A stretch of 64,000 nt of DNA from Actinoplanes philippinensis (GCF_900113015.1 NZ_FONV01000005.1:124001-188000), one strand, 5' to 3'. Counted from the stretch's first letter, positions 1 to 9,138 are shown. Program-made: numbers and translations. The notes: a model not told the origin generated them from the letters alone.

Positions 1-691
1 CGACGGCGTAGAGCGGCGCGCCGGTGCGGATGGCCAGGATCGCGGGCCCGGCCGGCATCCGGGTACGCCCGCCGAAGAACTCCACCTGGACGCCGCTCTT
101 CGACAGGTCACGATCGCCGAGGAGCGCGACCACCCAGCCCTTCTCCAGGTGCTCGGCGAGCACGTCGAGCGGTGGCCGCTGCCCGCCGGTGAGCGGCAGC
201 ACCTTCATCCCGAGCTTCTCCCGATACTCCAGGAAGCGCTCGAACAGCGACTCGGGCTTGAGCCGCTCGGCGACCGTGATCAGCGGCCAGTCGTGCGAGA
301 CGACCCACGCGCCGGCGACGTCCCAGTTGGCCACGTGCGGCAGCGCGAGGATCACGCCCCGGCCGTCGGCGGCGCCCTTCTTCAGCTTCTGATAGCTCTC
401 CGGGAGCATGAAGAACCCGTCGAGGAAGTCGGCGCGGCTCTGGGACGGCAGGCGGAAGGCCTCCATCCAATACCGCGCGTACGACCGGAGCCCGTCGCGG
501 ACCAGCGTGTCCGGCATGTCCTCGCCGACGACCTGGCGCAGGTTGCGGCGCAGCCGCTGGGTGGCCGGCCCGTTGGACCGGTACGCCCGGTCGGCGGCGG
601 CACGGAACAGCTTCCTCGCGATCGGCAGCGGCAGCGCGCGTACGATCCCCCACCCGGCCGAGTAGCCGAGATCGATCAGACGGTCCTTCAC
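1..691 (-). CDS. patA: Phosphatidylinositol mannoside acyltransferase (HtrB/lauroyl acyltransferase family), partial
   Basis: The reading frame runs off the left window edge, so only about the first 230 residues are present. The GTG start overlaps the pgsA stop by four bases (GTGA), which indicates translational coupling. The fragment carries the H-x4-D acyltransferase motif (HVANWD, residues 119-124) in a hydrophobic context, as in the LpxL/HtrB family. In actinobacteria this family acylates the mannose of phosphatidylinositol mannosides at the inner membrane face. The position directly after pgsA matches the mycobacterial order pgsA-acyltransferase-pimA, so pimA is expected just beyond the edge. 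Family assignment is firm; substrate is inferred from context. Confidence 0.88.
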   Translation of the reverse strand, partial: MKDRLIDLGYSAGWGIVRALPLPIARKLFRAAADRAYRSNGPATQRLRRNLRQVVGEDMPDTLVRDGLRSYARYWMEAFRLPSQSRADFLDGFFMLPESYQKLKKGAADGRGVILALPHVANWDVAGAWVVSHDWPLITVAERLKPESLFERFLEYREKLGMKVLPLTGGQRPPLDVLAEHLEKGWVVALLGDRDLSKSGVQVEFFGGRTRMPAGPAILAIRTGAPLYAV

Positions 692-1308
692 TCCACGGGC
701 ACCTTCGGCTCGGTCCGGGCGGCGTGGACGAGCCGCTGGAACGCGGTGATCACGGCGAGGGCGGCGAGCACCCACATCGCGGCCGGCATGCCCCAGTCCT
801 GCCCGGCCGCGCCGAGCAGGCCGCCGACACCGACGATGAGCAGCCGTTCCAGGCGCTCGGCGAGGCCGACGTCGGCGTTCAGCCCGAGGCTCTCGGCGCG
901 GGCCTTCACATACGACACGACCTGCCCGAAGACGAGGCTGATCAGGGTGGCGACCACTCCGCCGTACGGATTTCCCTCGGTGGCCAGGTAGTAGACGACC
1001 GCTCCGAAGACGGCGCCGTCGGCGATCCGGTCCATGGACGAGTCGAGGAGCGCCCCGAACTTCCCGGAACCGCCCCTCATCCGGGCCATTGTGCCGTCGA
1101 GCACGTCGGTGAGCGCGAACGCGGTTACGATCACGGTGCCCCAGAAGAGGTGACCTTGCGCACCGAAGTACGAGCCGATCAGCACACCGACAGTGCCGGC
1201 GACGGTGACGGCGTTGGGTGACACACCGATCCTGAGCAGGAACCGGGCGAGAGGGTTGACGCCGTACGAGACGACGGCACGGGCCGTTGTTTGAACGATC
1301 TTTGCCAT
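688..1308 (-). CDS. pgsA: CDP-alcohol phosphatidyltransferase, likely phosphatidylinositol phosphate synthase
   Basis: This 206-residue membrane protein carries the complete CDP-alcohol phosphatidyltransferase signature from D68 to D93 (DVLDGTMAR, then GALLDSSMD). It should transfer a phosphatidyl group from CDP-diacylglycerol to an inositol phosphate at the cytoplasmic membrane. The start chosen is the ATG at 1306-1308, preceded by GGTGGG on the coding strand; an in-frame upstream extension of eight residues is less likely. It is translationally coupled to the acyltransferase behind it. In mycobacteria the orthologous gene lies directly behind a HIT-family gene and thrS, but here three unrelated genes intervene. 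Phosphatidylglycerophosphate synthase is the alternative function, less likely beside patA. Confidence 0.88.
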   Translation of the reverse strand: MAKIVQTTARAVVSYGVNPLARFLLRIGVSPNAVTVAGTVGVLIGSYFGAQGHLFWGTVIVTAFALTDVLDGTMARMRGGSGKFGALLDSSMDRIADGAVFGAVVYYLATEGNPYGGVVATLISLVFGQVVSYVKARAESLGLNADVGLAERLERLLIVGVGGLLGAAGQDWGMPAAMWVLAALAVITAFQRLVHAARTEPKVPVE

Positions 1309-1485
1309 GGCTGTCCCACCATAACGGCGCACGACCAGCGGTGGTACGGCTCGGTCCCGGGGTTGGCCGTATCGTCACCATCCGGCACCTTTGGAGGGCT
1401 GAAGGTCCTTGCGACCGCTACCGCGCCGGGTGTGGGATTCAAACAACAGCGGCGTAACAAAGAGGAAACGACGGGAGCGCTCGGC

Positions 1486-3648
1486 ATGGCGCAGAAGACT
1501 TCGGAGAAAGGGCTTGCCGGCGCCGGTGCGCCGGTGGTGACCGAGCCCGGCAGAGTTCGCAACGTGGTGCTGGTGGGCCACTCCGGTTCCGGGAAGACGA
1601 CCCTGGTCGAGGCGCTGCTCGCGGCGACCGGGACGATCCCGCGGGCCGGTGGTGTGGCGGACGGCACCACGGTGACCGACCACGACCCCGCGGCGGTCCG
1701 CCAGCAGCGCTCGGTGGCGCTGGCCTGCGCGCCGCTGCTGCACGGCGACGTGAAGATCAACCTGCTGGACACCCCCGGGTTCGCCGACTTCGTCGGGGAG
1801 CTGCGGGCCGGGCTGCGCGCGGCGGACGCGGCCCTCTTCGTGGTGTCGGCGGTCGACGGTGTGGACGACTCCACCGTCGCGCTGTGGGAGGAGTGCGCCG
1901 CGGTGGGCATGCCGCGCGCCGTCGCGATCACCCGCCTGGACCACCCCCGCGCCGACTACGACCAGGCGCTGCAGGACTGCCAGGAGGCGTTCGGCGACAA
2001 CGTGCTGCCGGTCTTCCAGCCGATGCTCGGCGACGACGGCCAGTCGGTGGCCGGCCTGCTCGGCCTGGTCACGCTGCGGGTGCTGGACTATTCGGCGGGC
2101 TATCCGCCGGTGGCGCGGGAGGCCGAGCCGGAGCATCTGAACCCGATCGCCGACGACCGGAACACGCTGATCGAGGGCATCATCGCCGAGAGCGAGGACG
2201 AGACCCTCATGGACCGCTACGTCGGCGGTGAGCTGATCAGCACCGACGCGCTCATCCCCGATCTGGAGAAGGCGGTCGCGCGCGGCAACTTCTACCCCGT
2301 GATCCCGGTCTGCGCGCACACCGCGGTCGGCCTGGACGCCCTGCTCGATCTGCTGGTCAGCGGTTTCCCGTCACCGCTGGAGCACGATCTGCCGGTGGTC
2401 ACCGGGGTGGACGGCTCGCCACGCTCCCCGCTCACCTGCGACCCGTCCGGTCCGCTGGTGGCCGAGGTGGTGCGTACCACGATCGACCGGCACGTCGGCC
2501 GGGTGTCGCTGGTCCGGGTCTTCTCCGGCACCCTGCGGCCGGACCAGACGCTGCACGTCTCCGGGCACGGCATGTCCGAGCGCGGCCACCCGGACCACGA
2601 CGCCGACGAACGGGTCGCGCACGTCTACTCGCCGCTCGGCGCACAGCTGCGCGAGATCCCGCAGGCGATCGCCGGCGACATCTGCGCGATCACCAAGTCG
2701 GGCAGCGCGGAGACCGGCGACACGCTGTCCGGCAAGGACGATCCGCTGCTGATGTCGCCGTGGTCGATGCCGGAGCCGCTGCTGCCGATCGCCGTGGTCG
2801 CCAAGACCCGCTCGGACGAGGACGCGCTCGCCAAGAACCTGGCCCGGCTGGTGGCCGGCGACCCGACACTGCGGCTGGAGCGCAACCCGGAGACCCATCA
2901 GCTGGTGCTCTGGACGATGGGCGAGTCGCACGCCGACGTGGTCCTGGACCGGCTCCGCTCCGGCGGCGTCGAGCTGGACACCGAGCCGGTGAAGGTGGCG
3001 CTGCGGGAGACGTTCGGCGCGACGGCCAAGGGCCACGGCCGGCACGTGAAGCAGTCCGGCGGCCACGGCCAGTACGCGGTCTGCGACATCGAGATCGAGC
3101 CGCTGCCGCGCGGCGAGGGTTTCGTCTTCGTGGACAAGGTGGTCGGTGGCGCGGTGCCGCACAACTACATCCCGTCGGTGGAGAAGGGTGTCCGCGCCCA
3201 GCTGGAGAAGGGAATCGCCGCCGGCTATCCGGTGGTGGACCTGAAGGTGACGCTCTACGACGGCAAGGCGCACAGCGTCGACTCGTCGGACGCGGCCTTC
3301 CAGACGGCCGGCGCGCTGGCACTGCGGGCCGCCGCCGAGCAGGGCGCGATCACCCTGCTGGAGCCGGTGGACGAGATCGAGGTCCGGGTGCCGGAGGCGT
3401 TCGTCGGCGCCGTGATGAGCGATCTCTCCGGCCGCCGGGGCCGCCCGATGGGCAGCGAGTCCGGGGGGACCGGCGAGGCGAGCACGGTCCGGGCCGAGGT
3501 TCCGGCGACCGAGCTGGTGCGGTACGTGGTGGAGCTGCGCGCCCTCACCTCGGGCACCGGCACGTTCACCCGCCGGTACGTCCGGCACGAGCCGATGCCC
3601 GCGCACCTGGCCGAGGCGGTCCGCAAGGAGCACGCCGAGGCCCGGTGA
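1486..3648 (+). CDS. Elongation factor G-like GTPase (EF-G2/FusA2 type)
   Basis: This 720-residue protein has the full EF-G architecture: GTP-binding domain, domain II, and the C-terminal domains III-V. The P-loop is GHSGSGKTTL (31-40) and the G3 motif is DTPGFADF (from D95). The G4 motif reads TRLD (149-152) where canonical translational GTPases have NKxD, so guanine specificity may be altered. Such FusA2-type paralogues occur alongside the true fusA in actinobacteria and their role is unsettled; fusA proper normally sits in the str operon, which is absent here. The ATG at 1486 follows a GGGAG box. An in-frame extension to about 1291 would overlap pgsA and has no family match. The gene ends three bases from the convergent FAD gene. 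Confidence 0.88.
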   Translation: MAQKTSEKGLAGAGAPVVTEPGRVRNVVLVGHSGSGKTTLVEALLAATGTIPRAGGVADGTTVTDHDPAAVRQQRSVALACAPLLHGDVKINLLDTPGFADFVGELRAGLRAADAALFVVSAVDGVDDSTVALWEECAAVGMPRAVAITRLDHPRADYDQALQDCQEAFGDNVLPVFQPMLGDDGQSVAGLLGLVTLRVLDYSAGYPPVAREAEPEHLNPIADDRNTLIEGIIAESEDETLMDRYVGGELISTDALIPDLEKAVARGNFYPVIPVCAHTAVGLDALLDLLVSGFPSPLEHDLPVVTGVDGSPRSPLTCDPSGPLVAEVVRTTIDRHVGRVSLVRVFSGTLRPDQTLHVSGHGMSERGHPDHDADERVAHVYSPLGAQLREIPQAIAGDICAITKSGSAETGDTLSGKDDPLLMSPWSMPEPLLPIAVVAKTRSDEDALAKNLARLVAGDPTLRLERNPETHQLVLWTMGESHADVVLDRLRSGGVELDTEPVKVALRETFGATAKGHGRHVKQSGGHGQYAVCDIEIEPLPRGEGFVFVDKVVGGAVPHNYIPSVEKGVRAQLEKGIAAGYPVVDLKVTLYDGKAHSVDSSDAAFQTAGALALRAAAEQGAITLLEPVDEIEVRVPEAFVGAVMSDLSGRRGRPMGSESGGTGEASTVRAEVPATELVRYVVELRALTSGTGTFTRRYVRHEPMPAHLAEAVRKEHAEAR

Positions 3649-3651
3649 CGG

Positions 3652-4821
3652 TCAGATCGTGATGGCGTTGGCCGCCTCGTGCATCGGTGCGAGGATCTTG
3701 TCGATCATCTGCTCCTTGCGCGGGTGGTACTTCAGGGTCCGCATGCCGTAGTTGCGGAAGGCGATGCTGAGGCGGCCGCCCGGCACCATCTCCTTGGCCA
3801 TCTTGCGGCCGAAGGCGAGGTTCTTCTCGACGTACGGGCGCATCTCGCGCTCGTACGCGGCGAACCCGCCCGGGGTGCCCAGATGTCTGCCGAGCAGGTA
3901 CGCCCCGACCAGGGCCAGACTGGTGCCCTGGCCGGAGGCGGGTGACGGGCAGTAGGCGGCGTCGCCGAGCAGCGCGACCCGCCCGGCCGACCAGGACGGC
4001 AGGTCGACCTGGCTCAGCGAGTCGAAGTAGAAGTCGGGCGCGTCGTCCATCGCGTCCAGGAAGTCCGGCACCTTCCAGCCCTGCCCGGCGAAGGCCTCGC
4101 GGACCAGCGCCTTCTGCCCGGCGACGTCACGCCGGTCGATGTCGAGCCGCGGTGAGGCGAAGGTGAGGCCGACACGGGCCGGCTGGTCGCGATCCATGGC
4201 GTAGGCGAAGACGAGCCGGCCGGGACGCGAGTACATGATCTCCTCACGCTCGATGCCGAGCAGGTTGGGCACGGTGTAGATGGAGATGTACGCCCCGAGG
4301 TGGCTCAGCGGGGTCTCGCCCATCACCGTGCGCCTGGTCGCCGAGTGCAGGCCGTCGGCGCCGACCACGTAGTCGAAGCGGCGGGGCGCGCCCTTCTCGA
4401 AGGTGACGTCGACACCGTCCAGGCCGTCCTGCAGGGTGTCGATGGCGTCGCCGAACACATACTCGACCCGGTCGGCGGTCGCGTCGTGCAGGATGCGGCT
4501 CAGGTCCCACCGCATGATCTCCAGGTCGTCGCCGCGGCGGCCCATCAGCAGGTCGGCCGGGAGGGCGGCGATCGGGGCGCCGTTGCTCTTGACGTAGGTG
4601 ATCTGCCGCATCCCGGTGTCGGCGGCCTGGCAGGCGGCGAGCAGGCCCATCTTGCGCAGCACCTCGGTGGCCGAGCCGCGCACGTCCACCTTGTAGCCGG
4701 CCTCGCGCAGCCCGCCGGCCCGCTCCACCACGGTGACCCGGAAGCCCCGCTCGGCCAGCCGGTGGGCGAGAGCCGGACCGCCGATGCCGGCGCCTGAGAT
4801 CAGTACCCGTGAGTTCGTCAT
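3652..4821 (-). CDS. FAD-dependent monooxygenase (p-hydroxybenzoate hydroxylase/TetX-like fold)
   Basis: The 389-residue product is a class A flavoprotein monooxygenase. It has an N-terminal Rossmann GxGxxG (GAGIGG), the central GADGLHS motif (DG motif), and the GD motif (VALLGDAAYCPSPASGQG) that binds the FAD ribityl chain. Such enzymes hydroxylate aromatic substrates or drugs using NAD(P)H and O2; the substrate cannot be read from sequence. It is divergent from a TetR gene and both share the palindrome at 4829-4857. A TATAGT hexamer lies six bases before the ATG, suggesting a leaderless transcript. The arrangement predicts TetR-controlled induction by an aromatic or xenobiotic ligand. It interrupts a conserved lipid/tRNA synthetase neighbourhood, suggesting later insertion. 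Confidence 0.88.
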   Translation of the reverse strand: MTNSRVLISGAGIGGPALAHRLAERGFRVTVVERAGGLREAGYKVDVRGSATEVLRKMGLLAACQAADTGMRQITYVKSNGAPIAALPADLLMGRRGDDLEIMRWDLSRILHDATADRVEYVFGDAIDTLQDGLDGVDVTFEKGAPRRFDYVVGADGLHSATRRTVMGETPLSHLGAYISIYTVPNLLGIEREEIMYSRPGRLVFAYAMDRDQPARVGLTFASPRLDIDRRDVAGQKALVREAFAGQGWKVPDFLDAMDDAPDFYFDSLSQVDLPSWSAGRVALLGDAAYCPSPASGQGTSLALVGAYLLGRHLGTPGGFAAYEREMRPYVEKNLAFGRKMAKEMVPGGRLSIAFRNYGMRTLKYHPRKEQMIDKILAPMHEAANAITI

Positions 4822-4828
4822 GCGCTTA

Positions 4829-4857
4829 CTATACAAACGTCTTATACGTTTGTATAG
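4829..4857. promoter_or_regulatory. Perfect palindromic operator between TetR gene and FAD monooxygenase
   Basis: Two perfect 11-base arms (4829-4839 and 4847-4857, CTATACAAACG and its complement) flank a 7-base AT-rich spacer. The element overlaps the TATAGT -10-like hexamer of the leftward monooxygenase and lies just upstream of the TAGGAT hexamer (4862-4867) of the TetR gene. It is the only strongly AT-rich stretch nearby. By analogy with TetR-family loci it should be the binding site through which the regulator represses both genes. Confidence 0.85.
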
Positions 4858-4874
4858 AAGTTAGGATCGCGAAC

Positions 4875-5474
4875 ATGGGTCACCGCGAGGAGCTGCTGCG
4901 AGGCGCCAAGAAGGCACTGCTGGAGAAGGGTTATGCGCGGACCACGGCGCGCGACATCGTGGCGCTGTCCGGCACCAACCTGGGCTCCATCGGCTACCAC
5001 TACGGCTCCACCGAGGCGCTGATGACCGCCGCGATGATCAGCGCCCTGGAGGAGTGGGGTGACGCGCTCGGCCGGGCCCTCGGCGAGCCCGGCGACGACT
5101 CCGGCGAGCCGATGCTGCGGTTCTGGCGGCGGGTGATCCGCTCCATCCAGACCGACCGGCCACTCTGGCTGGCCAGCATCGAGGTGATGCTCCAGGCCGA
5201 GCACAACCCGGCGCTGCGCGAACAGTTGGCCGGCGGCATACGGGCCGGGCGATCCGGCATGGCGGCGCTGCTCACCGGGATCCCGGAGGATCAGATCGAC
5301 GCCGAGACCATCGCCTCGCTGGGCGCGGTGCAGATGGCCCTGATGTCCGGGGTGCTCACCCAGTGGCTGACCGACCCGGCGACCGCCCCCTCCGCGGAGC
5401 AGATCGTCGCCGGCATCCGGGCGCTAGCCGGCGGGCCAGGCCTTGGTCAGCAGCTCACGGGTGTCGGCGAGTAA
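4875..5474 (+). CDS. TetR/AcrR-family transcriptional regulator
   Basis: The 199-residue protein has an N-terminal TetR helix-turn-helix (about residues 5-50, TTARDIVALSGTNLGSIGYHYG) and an all-helical ligand-binding domain. The ATG at 4875 is preceded by TAGGAT seven bases upstream and by no clear Shine-Dalgarno box, so it is probably leaderless. It faces the FAD monooxygenase across a perfect palindrome and should repress both genes until a small ligand binds. Its last 51 bases overlap the 3' end of the convergent HIT gene, a tight fit consistent with an insertion event. The ligand is unknown. Confidence 0.9.
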   Translation: MGHREELLRGAKKALLEKGYARTTARDIVALSGTNLGSIGYHYGSTEALMTAAMISALEEWGDALGRALGEPGDDSGEPMLRFWRRVIRSIQTDRPLWLASIEVMLQAEHNPALREQLAGGIRAGRSGMAALLTGIPEDQIDAETIASLGAVQMALMSGVLTQWLTDPATAPSAEQIVAGIRALAGGPGLGQQLTGVGE

Positions 5475-5957
5475 CTGAGGGAGCACCTTGGTCAGGCCGA
5501 TCACCGGCATGAAGTTGGCGTCGCCACCCCACCGCGGCACGATGTGCTGGTGCAGGTGGGCGGCGATGCCCGCGCCCGCGACGGCGCCCTGGTTCATCCC
5601 CAGGTTGAAACCGTGCGGGCTGCTGACCGAGCGCATCACCCGCATCGCGGTCCGGGTGAAGGCCGCCACCTCGACGGTCTCCTCCTCGGTCAGATCGGTG
5701 TAATCGGCCACATGCCGGTAGGGGCAGACCATCAGATGCCCCGGGTTGTACGGGTAGAGGTTGAGCAGCGCGAACACCAGCTCACCGCGGGCCACCACCA
5801 GCGACTGCGCCTCGGGCAGCGCCGGGGCCAGGCAGAACGGGCAGCCGGCCGGCCTCTCGTAACCACCCTCGGGCCGGTCCTCGCCCTGGACGTAAGCCAA
5901 CCGATACGGCGTCCAGAGCCGCTCCAGCCCATCCGGATCGCCCGCCCGTCCGCTCAC
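5424..5957 (-). CDS. HIT-family nucleotide hydrolase/phosphorylase (AP4A phosphorylase-like)
   Basis: The 177-residue protein contains the histidine triad HLHQHIVPRW and an upstream CPFC zinc-type cysteine pair, as in the actinobacterial HIT subfamily located next to thrS. Members act on dinucleoside polyphosphates such as AP4A, by-products of aminoacyl-tRNA synthetases. The GTG start at 5957 has TAGGAT exactly six bases upstream and lies below a terminator-like hairpin after thrS. It therefore appears to have its own leaderless promoter rather than reading through from thrS. In mycobacteria the orthologue lies between thrS and pgsA, and that order is kept here on the same strand. Confidence 0.9.
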   Translation of the reverse strand: MSGRAGDPDGLERLWTPYRLAYVQGEDRPEGGYERPAGCPFCLAPALPEAQSLVVARGELVFALLNLYPYNPGHLMVCPYRHVADYTDLTEEETVEVAAFTRTAMRVMRSVSSPHGFNLGMNQGAVAGAGIAAHLHQHIVPRWGGDANFMPVIGLTKVLPQLLADTRELLTKAWPAG

Positions 5958-5978
5958 GATCGCATCCTATGCGCAGAA

Positions 5979-6007
5979 GGCCGGTTCCCCGTGGCGGGAA
6001 ACCGGCC
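5979..6007 (-). terminator. Hairpin terminator after thrS
   Basis: The arms GGCCGGTT and AACCGGCC (5979-5986 and 6000-6007), extended by CCC/GGG pairs around a one-base bulge, form a strong stem just past the thrS stop. There is no long T tract. Its place between thrS and the HIT gene's own promoter hexamer supports separate transcription of the two genes. Confidence 0.6.
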
Positions 6008-6016
6008 GCGCGACGA

Positions 6017-8014
6017 TCAGGCGGCGGACGGCCCGGCGTTGGTACGGGAGCGGACCACCTCGACTACGTGGGCGACCGCCTCGTCGATCGAGACGCCGTT
6101 GCGCTGCGAGCCGTCCCGGTAGCGGAACGACACGGTGCCGCCGTTGACGTCGTCGTCACCGGCGATCGCCATGAACGGGATCTTCTGCTGCTGCGCGGTC
6201 CGGATCTTCTTCTGCATCCGGTCGGTGGAGTGGTCCACCTCGGCACGGATGCCCGCTCGACGAAGCTTGGTGACGAACTCCTCGAGATACGAAGCGTGGT
6301 CGTCGCGGATCGGGATGCCGACCACCTGCACCGGCGCCAGCCAGGCCGGGAACGCGCCCGCGTAGTGCTCGACCAGCACGCCGAAGAACCGCTCGATCGA
6401 GCCGAACTTCGCCGAGTGGATCATCACCGGCTCCTGCCGGGTGCCGTCGGCCGCCTGATACTCCAGACCGAACCGGGCCGGCTGGTTGAAGTCGTACTGG
6501 ATGGTCGACATCTGCCAGGTCCGGCCGATCGCGTCGCGCGCCTGCACGCTGATCTTCGGACCGTAGAACGCCGCGCCACCCGGGTCGAGCACCAGCTCCA
6601 GCCCGGACTCCTCGGCCACGTCGGAGAGGACCTTGGTGGCCTTCTCCCACTGCTCGTCCGACCCGATGAACTTGTCGCTCTTCGGGTCGCGGGTCGACAG
6701 CTCCAGGTAGTAGTCGTCCAGGCCGAAGTCGTCGAGCAGCGAGCGGACGAAGTTCAGCAGGTGCTTGATCTCGCCGGGGGCCTGCTCGGCCGTCACGTAC
6801 GAGTGGGAGTCGTCCTGGGTCAGCCCGCGCACCCGGGTCAGGCCGTGCACCACGCCGGACTTCTCGTAGCGGTACACCGTGCCGAACTCGAACAGGCGCA
6901 TCGGCAGCTCACGGTAGGACCGCCCGCGCGACCTGAAGATCAGGTTGTGCATCGGGCAGTTCATCGCCTTGAGGTAGTAGTTCGCCCCCTCCAGCTCCAT
7001 CGGGGGGAACATCGTGTCCTTGTAGTACGGCAGGTGGCCCGAGGTGTGGAACAGGCCCTCCTTGGTGATGTGCGGCGAACCGACGTACTGGAAGCCCTCC
7101 TCGATGTGGCGGGCGCGGACGTAGTCCTCCATCTCGCGCTTGATCACGCCACCCTTCGGGTGGAAGACCACCAGGCCCGACCCGATCTCATCGGGGAAGG
7201 AGAAGAGGTCCAGCTCGGTGCCGAGCTTGCGGTGGTCCCGGCGCTCGGCCTCGGCAAGACGGGTGAGGTACGCCTTGAGCTCGTCCCGCGACGGCCACGC
7301 CGTCCCGTAGATCCGCTGCAGCTGCGGGTTCTTCTCCGAGCCACGCCAGTAGGCGGCGGCCGAGCGCATCAGCTTGAACGCCGGGATCAGCCGGGTCGAC
7401 GGCAGGTGCGGGCCGCGGCACAGGTCGCCCCAGACCCGGTTGCCGTCCTTGTCGAGGTTGTCGTAGTGGGTCAGCTCGCCGGCGCCGACCGCGGCGGCCT
7501 CCTCGTCCACGTCGCCCTTGATGTCGACCAGCTCGAGCTTGAACGGCTCCGCCTTCAGCTCGGCCTTGGCCTCGTCGAGCGTGCCGTACTCCCGGCGGTG
7601 GAAGGTCTGCCCGGCCTTGACGATCTCCTGCATCCGCTTCTCGAGCTTCGCCAGATCGTCCGGCTGGAACGGCTTCTCCACGTCGAAGTCGTAGTAGAAC
7701 CCGTCCCGGATCGGCGGGCCGATGCCCAGCCTCGCCTCCGGGAACACGTCCTGCACGGCCTGGGCCAGCACGTGCGCGGTGGAGTGGCGCAGCACGTCGA
7801 GCCCGTCCGGGGTGTCGATCGCGACCGGCGTCACCTCGGTGTCGGCGGCCGGCGCCCAGGCCAGGTCGCGCAGCCGGCCGTCGGCCTCACGGACCACGAC
7901 GACCGCCTTCGGCCCGTGGGCGGGGAGCCCGGCGGCGGCCACCGCGTCGGCCGCCGTAGTCCCGGCCGGGACGACTAGAGGGTCGGCCACGACGGGTGTA
8001 CGGGGTGCAGACAC
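6017..8014 (-). CDS. thrS: Threonine--tRNA ligase
   Basis: This 665-residue class II synthetase charges tRNA-Thr with threonine in the cytoplasm. The N-terminal ubiquitin-like TGS domain (about 1-70) is followed by the editing domain with HSTAH (HxxxH) and then the catalytic core. The core shows motif 2 around [15 protein letters not shown] and motif 3 around [18 protein letters not shown], with the anticodon-binding domain at the C-terminus. Length is normal. The GTG start at 8014 follows a good AGGAGA box (8018-8027). I see no T-box leader in the 100 bases upstream. It heads a leftward block shared with mycobacteria (thrS, HIT, pgsA, acyltransferase). Confidence 0.97.
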   Translation of the reverse strand: MSAPRTPVVADPLVVPAGTTAADAVAAAGLPAHGPKAVVVVREADGRLRDLAWAPAADTEVTPVAIDTPDGLDVLRHSTAHVLAQAVQDVFPEARLGIGPPIRDGFYYDFDVEKPFQPDDLAKLEKRMQEIVKAGQTFHRREYGTLDEAKAELKAEPFKLELVDIKGDVDEEAAAVGAGELTHYDNLDKDGNRVWGDLCRGPHLPSTRLIPAFKLMRSAAAYWRGSEKNPQLQRIYGTAWPSRDELKAYLTRLAEAERRDHRKLGTELDLFSFPDEIGSGLVVFHPKGGVIKREMEDYVRARHIEEGFQYVGSPHITKEGLFHTSGHLPYYKDTMFPPMELEGANYYLKAMNCPMHNLIFRSRGRSYRELPMRLFEFGTVYRYEKSGVVHGLTRVRGLTQDDSHSYVTAEQAPGEIKHLLNFVRSLLDDFGLDDYYLELSTRDPKSDKFIGSDEQWEKATKVLSDVAEESGLELVLDPGGAAFYGPKISVQARDAIGRTWQMSTIQYDFNQPARFGLEYQAADGTRQEPVMIHSAKFGSIERFFGVLVEHYAGAFPAWLAPVQVVGIPIRDDHASYLEEFVTKLRRAGIRAEVDHSTDRMQKKIRTAQQQKIPFMAIAGDDDVNGGTVSFRYRDGSQRNGVSIDEAVAHVVEVVRSRTNAGPSAA

Positions 8015-8121
8015 GATGGGTCTCCTTCGTAGTGAACGTCCGGTCGCTCTACGGACCGCCCACCGATGCTATCCGCCGGGTTTGGGCGGTCTTCCGGCGG
8101 CGCGCTGCAAGTCGCTGCCGC

Positions 8122-9042
8122 TCAGTCGCCACCGGCGGCCGGAAGCCAGCCGGGCAGTTCCTCGCGGGCCGACAGCCACGCCCCGGGAATGCCGTCCCGG
8201 CCGGTGTGGCTCGCCACCACTCCCCCGGCGATCGCCGCCGTGGTGTCCACGTCACCGCCGGCGACCACACAGGCGGCCACCGCGGCCGGGTAGTCGTCGA
8301 GGAACCGGTCGGCCACCCAGAGCGCGAACGGCACCGTGTCCATGGCCGTGGCCTGGCCGCCCGAGCCGAGCCGCTCGGCCGCCTCGGCGACGCCGGCCCG
8401 GACCAGCCCGGCCGCCTCGGCCAGGCCGTCGTGGACCACTCCGGCCGGGGTGTGCCCGGCGGTGGCCCGCAGCAGCTGACCCCGGTCGGGCCGGTGGCCG
8501 TTGAGGCGGGCGGCGGCGGCGAACGCGGCGGCCACCGACACCGCCACGCCACCGGCGATCCCCTCCGGATGCGCGTGGGTGACCTCGGCCGCGCGTACCC
8601 CCTGGGTGGCCGCATGGGCCAGGGAGTCCGCATGCCAGGCGCCCAGCGGCGCCGCCCGCATCGCCGCGCCGTTGCCGCACGAGCCCTGACCGTTGAACGC
8701 CGCGGCGGCGGCGATCGGCCAGGGCAGGCCCTCCCGGATCTCGCGGAGCATGACGACCGCCCCCGGGCCGTAGCCGCGGTAGGGCTCGAACCGGGCGGCC
8801 AGCAGCTCGGCGAAGGCGTCCCGGTCGAAGTCGCCCTCGGCCAGCGTGGCGACCAGGCAGCAGGCCTGCTCGGTGTCGTCGGTCCAGTCCCACGGGGCGG
8901 CCGGCACCCGGGCGTCGAGGAGGTCGGCGGGCTTGTTGCCGGGCACGAAGTACTGCGCTCCGAGGGCGTCACCGACGCTGAGGCCGGCGAGGCTGTCCTG
9001 GGCGAGGGCGAGACGGGTACCGGGGAAAAGTGTGAATGACAT
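8122..9042 (-). CDS. ADP-ribosylglycohydrolase family protein
   Basis: The 306-residue protein matches the dinuclear-metal ADP-ribosylglycohydrolase fold. It has GLSVGDALGAQ near the start, the metal-binding TDDT (54-57) and the C-terminal GGDVDTTAAIAGG, which supplies the second set of metal ligands. All key acidic residues are present, so it should be active in removing ADP-ribose from proteins or small molecules. The family includes DraG, but no nitrogenase genes are nearby and the target is unknown. ATG 9042 is chosen because the family alignment begins there; in-frame starts at 9078 and 9099 add 12-19 residues and cannot be excluded. Confidence 0.85.
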   Translation of the reverse strand: MSFTLFPGTRLALAQDSLAGLSVGDALGAQYFVPGNKPADLLDARVPAAPWDWTDDTEQACCLVATLAEGDFDRDAFAELLAARFEPYRGYGPGAVVMLREIREGLPWPIAAAAAFNGQGSCGNGAAMRAAPLGAWHADSLAHAATQGVRAAEVTHAHPEGIAGGVAVSVAAAFAAAARLNGHRPDRGQLLRATAGHTPAGVVHDGLAEAAGLVRAGVAEAAERLGSGGQATAMDTVPFALWVADRFLDDYPAAVAACVVAGGDVDTTAAIAGGVVASHTGRDGIPGAWLSAREELPGWLPAAGGD

Positions 9043-9138
9043 CGGTACTTCGGATCGTATTCCATCACTGAGCGTCATCAAAGACTCTCGTTCGATCACC
9101 CTTTAGGTTCTCGTTGCCCGGGACGCTAACGTCTTCGC

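Noticed and set aside
5969..7978. 669-residue open frame antisense to thrS
   Set aside because: It has no start signal, is Arg/Val/Leu-biased as expected of an antisense frame in very G+C-rich DNA, and lies wholly over an unmistakable thrS.
8015..8121. T-box or other riboswitch upstream of thrS
   Set aside because: No T-box consensus or specifier loop can be recognised in the short interval; only a Shine-Dalgarno box is visible.
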